Assembly (NCBI RefSeq): GCF_019703515.2
Contig: NC_059346.1
Span: 12,246,501 to 12,310,500, forward strand
Origin: Myxocyprinus asiaticus
Taxonomy: Eukaryota; Chordata; Actinopteri; Cypriniformes; Catostomidae
Direction of reading: 5' to 3'
Length of the DNA stretch: 64,000 nt
Below, in pieces: positions 55,125 to 64,000 of the stretch; position 1 is the stretch's first letter; the number at the start of each line of letters is the position of its first letter. The position numbers and the translations under genes were made by a program. A model generated the notes under the pieces. The model made no database searches. It saw only the letters and a list, made by a program, of their open reading frames with translations, and was not told the origin of the DNA.

Positions 55125-56455
55125 GTCTCTGTCTTTTCCGCTCTCAATCTTTCTTACTCTCTCTGTGTTAAAAATTAGTGTTATATTTCAGTGTAGACTT
55201 GCATAACTCTCTACTAATTAAATAGTGTAATGCATAGTAATTACATGTCAATTTGTAGCTCATTATTAATATGGTAAAGTCAACGAGTTAATATGTTATG
55301 TACAAGTCAACCTAGTAGCAAATGCAGAGCCTAAGACCTTATTATAATATTTTTGCTTTTTAGTATGAAAAGCAAAAACACTTTTGTTGTTGAAAGTGAA
55401 AAAATTACACTTTTGTTGTTGAAAAAATTACACTTTTGCATATGAAAGTGTAGAAACCTTACAAATTCAAATCCACCTCCGTGTGAGCACAGCCACACTA
55501 AGTAAATTACAGATATGAATGCCCCTTTATGTCTTGCAAGCATATGTGATTTCTGTCTGTCTGCCGGTCTGTCTGTCTGTCTAGTAATAGTATATCGTCT
55601 TTTATACAGAGTTCATTTTACAATTCTGTTTTGTGCTGCTAATGTCGTAAAAATTCCTTTTTTTAGTGTAGTTTGACAGACCAGAATATTAATTGTTTAT
55701 CAGTCTGTTCAAAACCTTAGTATTACACCTGTTTAGCTTCAAGCTCAGAGGTTAATTAAATCTATTTTCATTATCTGGACACACATTTGGCCATTTGTTG
55801 ACAATAATAGCCTTTGCTCTGGAATCTGTTATCAACTTCTTTCTTTTACCAATTTTTGGAATTGTATTTATGAGGTATGTACCACATCATAAATGCACCT
55901 TTGCCTGAGTCCTTGACAAATATTTCAAGAAACTGACAAGAACTAACGGCAGCTATAGAATAAAAAACCTAGCTGTGTTTCCATGGATACCAAGACCAAG
56001 ACCTCTCCCCATTGGCCTGCCACTGAGCACGAGCAGTTGGCCTCAATGTCAGACTCCTCTTGACAGCCTGCCTCGAGGTGAAACGCATTGTGGGGGATGA
56101 AGTCCTTGACCTCTGGTCTTGATGGCTTGATAAAGAGTGTTGGCCTTCTCGCAGATATATGAGGGAGGATTGCCCGAGGAGTACTTACACCTATGGGAGA
56201 CATTTTGATGAACGATTTGTGAAATGAAGGATAGGTTATGGCTGGGAAATAGAACAGGCAGATGCAGCCTCTTGCAGCTGTCAGTGGCTGTTCTGCAGCA
56301 AATAAAATCAGCTTTAAGCAAGAACCAATTACGTCAGGGGGTGGAGGGTGGAATAATGTCATCACCAGGTAAAGTTTTCCAAACAACAACAGTTTTGCTA
56401 GCTACCATTTGCAGCAAGGAGTACTTCTTCACTCTTTAATAACAACAACAAAAAC
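55125..56455. other. Non-genic stretch, part of it complex
   Basis: 55380-55440 holds a local direct repeat (CACTTTTGTTGTTGAAA twice). 55970-56330 is repeat-free and of mixed composition and could be regulatory. The minus-strand frame 55943-56389 shows no family features. Confidence 0.35.
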
Positions 56456-56459
56456 ATCG

Positions 56460-56800
56460 GACATCAAAAGCACTCAGCAGTGTTCCACGGAGGAAACCAG
56501 GACTCTTATTTGGTTTAGGGTGCTCTATGGAGATCCAAGATAAATAAGTGAGCTTGCAAAGGGGAAAAAAAAGAGTGTCCGAGGAGATACGGCAATAATT
56601 GATGAACATATATTCGGACGATTGACCAAATCATAAACAAATTTTTAAAAACTTAAAAAGGAGTACAGGGACTTGAAGAAGAATAAATTTAAGAGGCAGT
56701 GGACAGAGCAATAAAAATGCTCACTACAATGTCTTGGACTATGTGCTCATCACGCTCAAGACAAACACTGAATCGCTGGTGTCCTCTGCAGCTTATATTG
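56460..56800 (+). CDS. Candidate first exon (5' UTR plus short coding start)
   Basis: A purine-rich leader without long T-runs ends at ATG 56717. The 28-codon reading MLTTMSWTMCSSRSRQTLNR ends in the moderately hydrophobic WCPLQLIL and reaches a strong donor, TTG|GTAAGT, after 56800. This fits a first coding exon with a signal-peptide-like or short N-terminal segment, but no promoter element is clear and the frame is short. It may be unrelated to the exon at 23321. The product was not recognised. Confidence 0.3.
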
Positions 56801-57233
56801 GTAAGTTATTACATATGCTAGCTTTCCTTTACCCTCTTCTCTTCTTATTTTGTGCATTGTTATTGTTCAGTAAGGGGATTTTTGGCCAGCTACTCAGTTA
56901 GGAAGGTCGTAGCTCTCTGTTAAGTAAATCGGTGGAATTCTCAATCTAAATGTAAAAGTAATTTTATATGCTATGTCAAAAATCCAAATATAACCATTTG
57001 CTACACCAGTGTTGATAACGATTCTACGGTTACAGGTTTTAGTATTTAGCTTGTTAAGCCACAAATCAAGCTTCATACAAAATAATTACCTGTCGTCTTG
57101 AGCGTAGATATGGTCTCTGGCAATCTTGTTGAGAGATGTCATAACGTTGGATTGCATTACTTTGTATGTTTAAATATGTCCTCAAAAACAGGAGTACATA
57201 CTGTACACAAACACTGTGACACGCCTTGTTTGT

Positions 57234-58074
57234 CAGGGTTGGGAGGGTTACTTTTGAAATTTATTCCACTACAGATTACAGAATACATGCTGTAAAATGT
57301 AATTTGTAACGTGTTTCGTTAGATTACTCAAGGTCAGTAACGTATTCTAAATAATTTGGATTACTTCTTCAGCACTGGTAGATTTTTTCACTTTTTTTGA
57401 CTATAAAAACTCTGCCAGTACAGTAAGACAAAATACACATGTTAAAAATACATTCTCTGAAAAACATAAATATCTTATACCGTGTTGTTTCTAAAACAAG
57501 ATTAATCTAATTGATCTTGTTTTAAGGATTTTTAAATATTTTTACAGGAAAACAATACAAATATTATTATCAAGAATATGATTTTTGCCCTAATATCAAA
57601 GGTCTTACTAGAAAAAAAGAAATTATGATCCAACGTGATTTTTCTTGATAAAAAAATATGATCATGTCTGGTAACATGTCCATGTAAAATGGCTAGAAAT
57701 AGCATTTTAGCTTAGCGTAAAGCTGACAATTTACACAAGGTTTATTTCTATTTCTTCTGCTCCAAACTTACTTCAAACTTACTTCTCTGTCTGCTCGTAT
57801 GAATGTAACGCATCATAAGAAAGTGTTTCACCGCTGTTCAAATACACTTTGGATCGCATCATTTATATGTATAAATGTTTCCATCTGAAAGGACTAAATA
57901 TTAAATGAAACAAATGACAATAAAATGCAAAGTAATCTCTTCAGTAATCAAAATACTTTTTGAATGTAACTGTATTCTAAATACCAATGACATAAATTGT
58001 AACTGTAGTGGAATACAGTTACTTATATTTCATATTTTAAATACGTATTCCTGTTACATGTATCCCCAACCCTG
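57234..58074. mobile_element. Complete hAT-type MITE, CAGGGTTGGG termini
   Basis: 841 bp. The left end CAGGGTTGGGAGGGTTAC and the right end TGTATCCCCAACCCTG are inverted, with GAATACA/TGTATTC words following. The flanking octamers TTGTTTGT (57226-57233) and TTGTTTTT (58075-58082) differ at one base. A 5' half copy is at 6383. It has no transposase. Confidence 0.9.
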
Positions 58075-58082
58075 TTGTTTTT

Positions 58083-59135
58083 TTGTGGGTTAGGTTAGTT
58101 AGTCAAATAAAACTACTACGTAGCCACGTAACCAAATGCAAGCCGCTTTGCGATAGGCTCCAGATTTCCCTGGCCAAGAACCAGCCAAGCACAGGCTCCA
58201 GCAGGAGGACCATCGCCATTTCGGTGGAAAAGGGCTACAAGTACTTGCCAGGTGGTTGCTTACTGGCCCAAGTCAAAAAGCCCAACCTAACTCTCTATGA
58301 TATTGTCACATCTTTGGATTTTCACATTGTGTCTTAAAATGGCCAGATTCATCTATGCGTCCATATGTGTCCATCAGTGATTCACAAGTATCTGTGGTGC
58401 CTTCACATCTTTGTTTTTCTCTGGCATTGTGTCCCTCTCAGATTGTCTCCTCAGGCTGGGGTTGTAGCTTCCAGATTACTGCAGTATTTATGAATCTGGC
58501 CTGTCTAATAGCAGCAGAAAAAGGGAAATATAGCTCACTTAGCAGGATTACTGGATGCAATTGCGCCCCAAAGGCCTTCTTTACTGCCTGCTGTAAATGT
58601 TCCCTCGGAGAGAGGGTGAACTTAGGGATTGATTGTCTTCAGGGAGAAAGTTGATTTGTTTTCTGTGTTCCATCGAGAACGTCACTGATGGATTGTTCTC
58701 AGGAGCAGGGGACACTTTTCTTTTCAGAAAGCTAATCGGAGACATCCACCTATCTTCTGTGGAGTGATAGAATGTGGCTAAACCATGTTCCCTCCTCTCG
58801 TTCTGCTACTCTCATTTTGCAAAATATTGCTAAAGTGTGCTGGTGCCTGACACTGAGGACTGAGGTGAATAGAAAGAGAAGACCTTGCCCTGCATTTCCA
58901 TTTAACACATCACTTTCAACATGGCTGATGCTCCCCAGACATCTATTTTCAGTAAGGAGCTCTGCTTCTGTCCTGGGGGAGATTTAATAACTCAGATGAC
59001 TCCTGCTCCTCTGGTCTTGAGGGGAATTTCTCAAGAGGGATCTCGGAGACAGCAGTGCCTCTTTCTGTCAGAGGGCTACCGCCTACTCTGTATTTTGAAA
59101 CATAATCTAAGTGTGAATTGATAAGTCATAGATGG
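58083..59135. other. Non-genic complex stretch
   Basis: 58150-58340 and 58440-58640 are repeat-free with several open frames (for example 58083-58337 and 58355-58654) but lack convincing splice sites or family features. Conserved non-coding sequence is possible. Confidence 0.3.
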
Positions 59136-59139
59136 GTAT

Positions 59140-59255
59140 CATTAGGGGCAGTTCACACCAAACACATTTTTGCCTCACATCTGCGTGATTTTGTATTCCT
59201 ATGTAAACAAGCACTAGGTGGACATCTTTGACAGCTGTGTAACATCTCGCACAGG
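59140..59255. repeat. Short DNA-element fragment
   Basis: GGGCAGTTCACACCAAACAC and TTTTGCCTCACATCTGCG resemble the left end of a common fish MITE. Confidence 0.35.
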
Positions 59256-59395
59256 AGAGCCCTTTTTTTTTCTAGAAGAACCAAATAAATAAATAAATAA
59301 ATGGATGTCACCAGGGACAGTGGTCAACCATACAGTTTAGTCGTCATTATACAAACATATTTGACTGCAGAATGTTGACCAATCAAAATCAAGTA

Positions 59396-60020
59396 CTCCA
59401 GAGTAGAGGTTTGCGTGGGACTGTTTTTTCCATCCCGCTGCCGCAAGTTTCTGTCCCACACCCGAATGCTCCCGCTGAATTTTACTCCATGTTTGCACGC
59501 TCTCTGCCCGCAGTGATTTTCTTACTGACCACTCCCATTCCTGCAATCACGCATTTGTTTTCCACAAATGAAAAAGCCATACAAATAGACAACAAGTGTA
59601 CACAAATAACTTTCTATTTTTCTGTTATTGCTAGTATCAGATGATGCGTGACTTCATGCCCATCTGACTTGCCTGAGGTTGGTTTCTTAACACTTAAACT
59701 GACAATTTTCCAGTCCCAGTTTCACATCCTTTGATGACACAGTGTGTCCATGCTTTGCCATTCTTGTAAAGCTCCGTTGACTATAGCCTGCTCTAAAAAC
59801 TTTACTGATGAATGCAATACCTTTATATTTATAGCCTAATATAAAAATATATATCCACATCTGATTTTTTAGGCTCTTCTCTGACCACCCACTCCTGCAC
59901 ACAACTCATGGAAGTACCGTTCGCTACCACCTTCAACTCAGAAATTTAATCCCGCGCTGCAAGAAATCTGATCGGTTCCCGCAGGTCTTGCAGGAGTTCC
60001 GTGGGAATGCAGACTCCAGA
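59396..60020. mobile_element. DNA element with AGAGGTTTGCGTGGGA termini
   Basis: Left AGTAGAGGTTTGCGTGGGAC and right GTGGGAATGCAGACTCCAG form an imperfect inverted repeat. CCCGCTGCCGCAAG and CCCGCGCTGCAAG recur inside both ends. No transposase. Confidence 0.5.
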
Positions 60021-60699
60021 GAGCCGTGTATTGTGTCCTTTAAAATATTCTGTCCTTTTCAGTTTCTTAAATTTATTTTAAGACATATTTTCCCCCCTCA
60101 ATCTTGGGTTGAAGCCCTTTGTTGGACTTGGTGAGACATCTTTTTGATTTGAACCAATTTTCTCGCAGATGAAGTGAAGAGAAGCTTTGTAACATTTATG
60201 ATTCATGTCCAGATCTTACAAAACCAGTCCCACATCTTTCCTTAAGTTTCTTCTGGGTGCATGGTTTCCATCACTGTTCAAGTTATTTAAAACACTGTGT
60301 TACACTTCTCAAGTTATCATTAGAGCTAAAAATTATAGACAGACTGTCAGAAAGAAAGAGTAACAAAAGAATAACAGTTGAACACACTTGTCAGCATGGG
60401 TTTCCTCTGGCTGGCTGGCGTACATTCAGGATATTTATTTACAAGTGTATCTTGAATTTCAGCAAACGGCTCGATCTGTTCAACACAATTCCAGAAAGCA
60501 GCTGCAGAGAGAGTGGTGGCCTTTCATTTTCTCACAGTGTGTCACAGCACTATAGAGTTCCCTGTTTGAATGCTAGCACTGAAATTCAATGCGTGCATGG
60601 AAATGTTCCCCATATTTATGTGAAACATTTTGAAAGCTGAAATTTTGAAAGCTTGAAATTAGAATACTAGATGGGTGGAGTCATTTAATTTTTAATTTT

Positions 60700-60809
60700 A
60701 AGGGTTTTTTAATGACCGATACCGATATCCAGAGAGCAGGGTGGCCGATAGGCCGATACAATGCCGATATATCACACAATTAATATAGTGAATAACAAAC
60801 ATAAAATTG

Positions 60810-60858
<49 letters not shown>

Positions 60859-62232
60859 TCTTATTTAGCACTATATTTACTCAATTTCACACAAAACAAA
60901 AACATTATATTGTATTTTAAATGGTAGATTGCAGTTTCTTCAGTTTTCTGTTTAGTCATCAAATTTTTGTAATTTATTTGCACATGAAGAAATTGTTAAT
61001 ATATTAGGAAGAAGGAAATAACAGTACACACAGTAGTTCAGCAACCATGGATGGCATGTCCACGTTAGCAATTGCATTTTCTCAACAAAATACTGAATCA
61101 AACCAACTGTACGTACAGTGCACAGTGAATAAGACATTTACTTATAGCACACGTGAAGCGCTTTTACCTTGGGCTGCATCCAAAAATGTAGGCAGCTGAC
61201 TTGCTACCTTGCTGCCTAATCAGTTAATGGCTTAACCGACAGCTGTTTTGAATGGATGGAACTCTTAAGGAAACTGGTCTCCAAACAGTTTGAAAAGCAC
61301 CTTATTTTCATCCTACCTCCGTATACAGCCTCCGGAGGCAGCATTTTCCTGGTGTCAGACACAGCCTTGAAGTTGCACACATGCGCTCGTGCGGATCCAG
61401 CGCGAGCCTCAATCTCCTGACAGTTTAAACGGCCTGGATCACCTGCTTGGATTGTCGTCATGATTTATGAATCAGATCAACTTTTGATCCTGATCCTGAA
61501 GTTTTGATTCTGGCTGATAGAATACACACTACAGAGGAAGATATTAGATGAGTGCTCGACGGGGAGAAAAATCTGGATTTTTGTGAGATTTGTGAATTAC
61601 ATCTGTTTAAATGAGATATCTGCATATTTGCAAACAGTATATAATACAAGATTTATTGATATTTGCCTTTTGTCATTAGAAAAGAAAGTTAAGGGTGACA
61701 GGGAACTGTTGAGGAGTGACTGTTAGAATGCATGCTTTAGTGGTAAATAAATGAGCGCTCCACAGAATGCTGGATCTGCTGAAGTTTTGTGAAGTTGGGT
61801 TATTACATCTGTTTAAACGAGATATGCGCATATTTGCAGACGGTATATGATATTTGTTTTATTGATATTTGCTTTTTTATCATTAGACAAGACATTTAAA
61901 AGTTACAGGGATTTGTTGAGGAGAGAGAGGGAGAAAGAAACAGGCGAACACTTTAACATTATGAGCTCAAATGTTTTTGCCGTGGCAGACCTTTAAATGA
62001 GACTGTGTTGCACACCGATCCATTATTACTGTAGTAATATGATGGCACGTAACAACAAAACGAACCGTGACTGACGTTTATATGTATTAGTCGCTTCACA
62101 TGCAGGTGATTCTCAGCGCCCTCAAGAAACAAAAATCACCCAAACGGTAAAATTTATCGGCCAATGCGATAATGAAAAAAATCTGAATATCTGCCGATTT
62201 ATCGGCCTCAGCGATATATCGGTTAACCACTA
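60700..62232. mobile_element. Large degenerate DNA element, ACCGATA...ATATCGGT termini
   Basis: Left end region TAATGACCGATACCGATATCC with GGCCGATAGGCCGATACAATG. Right end region GCCGATTTATCGGCC with GCGATATATCGGTTAAC. A (TA)n tract lies at 60812-60856. 61170-61460 appears to be another inserted repeat (GGAGGCAGCATTTTCC, CTGTTTTGAATGGATGG). No recognisable transposase. Confidence 0.5.
60812..60856. repeat. (TA)n microsatellite
   Basis: About 22 TA units. Confidence 0.95.
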
Positions 62233-62269
62233 AACACGACAAGGGCTTCAATACAATGTTAAAAGAAAG

Positions 62270-62490
62270 TGTTAGTACATGGTACTGTACTACCTTGGTG
62301 TACTATGTTGATACTGATTGATTACTGTATTCATGAAACATGATACTGATTGACTACCATATTCATGTACCATGGTATTTACATGGTACCACTTCCAAGT
62401 ATACTATAATATTGCCATGGAGCATGTCCAAAAACATAATATTACCATTAAGTTAAAATGGAATCCTCCTTCAAACAACACTAAGAAAAA
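62270..62490. repeat. TACCATGGTA-rich lead-in to the minisatellite
   Basis: ATGTACCATGGTATTTAC and ACATGGTACCAC words without a fixed period. Confidence 0.5.
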
Positions 62491-62494
62491 ATCC

Positions 62495-63010
62495 ATGTCT
62501 TTTGGACATGTACCATGGGAGTACCATATTTTTTGGACATGTAGCATTAGCATTTTTGACATGTACCATGGTACCATGTTTTTTTGGTCATGTACCGTGG
62601 TAGTACCATGCTTTTTGGTCATGTACCGTGGTAGTACCATGCTTTTTGGTCATGTACCATGGTAGTACTTTGTTTTTTGGTCATGTACCTTGGTAGCACT
62701 ATGCTTTTTGGTCATGTACCATGGTAGTACTTTGTTTTTTGGTCATGTACCTTGGTAGCACTATGCTTTTTGGTCATGTACCATGGTATTACCATGTTTT
62801 GTGGACATGTACCATGGTAGTACCGTGTTTTTGGACATGTGTCATTAGCATTTTGGTCATGTACCATGGTAGCACTATGCTTTTTGGTCATGTACCATGG
62901 TATTACCATGTTTTGTGGTCATGTACCATGGTAGTACTATGTTTTTGGTCATGTACTGTACGTACCTTGGTAGCACTGTGTTTTTTGGACCATGGTAATG
63001 CCATGATACT
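62495..63010. repeat. 31-bp minisatellite built on a CCATGG palindrome
   Basis: About sixteen units of roughly 31 bp. A typical unit is a T5 run, GGTCATGTACCATGG, then TAGTACCATGC. Variation includes GTCATG/GACATG, CCGTGG/CCATGG and TACTTTG/TACCATG. The long frames on both strands (for example 62404-62640 minus and 62721-63014 plus) arise because the unit is stop-poor. They are not genes. Confidence 0.9.
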
Positions 63011-63019
63011 TTGACTGTG

Positions 63020-63815
63020 TAGTCATTCAGTACCACAGTATTATCATCTCATCATTATCTTCTGCTTTCACTGTATCGTGTATGTTTTTGTAAGGGAGTT
63101 TAATAAGCTTTCAGAATTTGTTTTTGATTAGCTAATATCATAAGATCAGTGCTAGCTAATATCAAGTTGCCACAGATTTAATTTTACTTACTAACAAAAT
63201 ACTGTAGTCTACTAAAACAATACAATAATATTTTGACACAAACAATGGCTACCATGGTAAATTTTATAATCAGGTCCAGGATTTGTTTTAGCATTAGGAG
63301 TTATCCTAGCATTTTGTAGTTCCCCATCAGTGTCAACAAGAGATCAACCAGCTTATCGAAACCACTTTTTACAAGGCCTGTCAGAAAAAGCGATATGATG
63401 AGTGGTTATGGAAATGGACATGGTATCAGTAGAGATAAGACGCTTTTACAGCAGTAAAAGAAGATTAGGAAGCAGAAAGGGGAGGCTTGTTTTGATAAAC
63501 CATAGCAGGAGGCCCAGGTCACTGCAGTGTAGACAGTTGGCAGCAGCAGTGTTAAATCGACCAGTGTCAAACTGGGTTTTCCCCCATTGACTTGAGTTTG
63601 CACAAACCAGCAGATGTATGCACACACGCTCTTAACGACTTTGGAAACAAACACGCGCATGCAGAAAAATACTCATTCCCATTTGTTTTGGCTCGTTTTC
63701 ATTGCTGTCTGCCAGGCCAGAGGGAGCAAGTCCAGGCCACAATAGTCCTGATGACAGATCAAACTTCCAGAGCCAGAGAATGAGTGTGTGGTCTGGCCAT
63801 CCATAACAGGCATAC
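63020..63815. other. Non-genic stretch
   Basis: No gene-like frame with splice sites or bounded repeat was seen. Confidence 0.4.
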
Positions 63816-63850
63816 TTAAAGGGATAGTTCAAAAAGCTTGTCTCCATCAT
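63816..63850. mobile_element. End fragment of the TTCACCCAAAAATGAAAA MITE family
   Basis: TTAAAGGGATAGTTCAAAAAG matches the left terminus. The rest is not recognisable. Confidence 0.55.
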
Positions 63851-64000
63851 TTGATCATCATTTGATGGATTACTGCTACCGTTATCAATAGAAAATGTTT
63901 ACAAGCATCTCTTTTGATAAAATTCTGTTTACTGCTTGCTTTCCGTGGGCAGTAATAGCCCACCCTTAATTGCATCGTGCAAATAGCGCTGAGTTTTGTG

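Noticed and set aside
55943..56389. 148-codon minus-strand frame
   Set aside because: Low-specificity composition, no domain or splice pattern; overlapping frames of similar length exist.
58083..58337. Open frame with KCKPLCDRLQISLAKNQ
   Set aside because: Considered as an exon, but the flanks lack a convincing acceptor and donor and the left part lies at a MITE edge.
62372..63014. Frames of 65-97 codons on both strands
   Set aside because: Products of the 31-bp minisatellite, open on both strands because the unit lacks stops.

Overview
The window looks like nuclear genomic DNA from a teleost, most likely a cyprinid (carp/zebrafish lineage). It is AT-rich and crowded with (TA)n, (CA)n and (CT)n microsatellites. 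It carries Tc1-like transposons, many short non-autonomous DNA elements, CR1/L2-like and Rex3/RTE-like LINE fragments, and tRNA-derived SINEs. One family containing the motif TTCACCCAAAAATGAAAA, which I associate with cyprinid genomes, occurs about eight times. No bacterial-type gene organisation, CRISPR array or operon was seen.

Host gene content is minimal. The only convincing host coding sequence is one 198-bp, phase 0-0 internal exon at 23321-23518 on the + strand, with a good acceptor and donor. Its protein was not recognised. A weak candidate first exon (ATG 56717, donor after 56800) lies 33 kb downstream. The rest is best read as long introns and/or intergenic DNA. Several dense low-repeat blocks (about 7000-7290, 11375-11710, 27250-27620, 54740-55075) look like candidate conserved non-coding elements. 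Two CTCF-like motifs in divergent orientation lie near 43.8 kb.

Layout: 1-2586, broken CR1/L2-like LINE on the minus strand. 2.6-4.0 kb, composite hAT-type region with a BED-finger transposase exon remnant. 6-13.5 kb, hAT and Tc1 MITEs plus microsatellites. 14.5-15.8 kb, dead Tc1 copy. 15.9-16.9 kb, a short non-autonomous LTR element (TRIM) inserted in a tRNA-like SINE. 20-22 kb, LINE 3' fragment and deleted Tc1. 22.2-23.2 kb, TTAA-bounded element just upstream of the host exon. 25.1-26.3 kb, head-to-head Tc1 palindrome. 28 kb, (CCAT/CTGT)n tract. 30.7-31.1 kb, SINE. 32.6-35.8 kb, large inverted repeat. 38.9-40.5 kb, a very young, nearly intact Tc1 transposon. 40.5-41.5 kb, candidate solo LTR. 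45.1-45.4 kb, Rex3-like tail. 48-54 kb, nested hAT/Tc1/long-inverted-repeat cluster. 57.2-58.1 kb, hAT MITE. 60.7-62.2 kb, large degenerate element. 62.5-63.0 kb, 31-bp minisatellite built on a CCATGG palindrome.

The transposase and reverse-transcriptase genes here are all defective to some degree, so most elements are non-autonomous passengers. I did not find a convincing new multi-gene system. The most informative items are the nested SINE/TRIM insertion, the palindromic Tc1, the two-lesion young Tc1, the TTAA-bounded MITE families, the divergent CTCF-like pair and the unidentified exon. All calls come from reading the sequence, with no database search.
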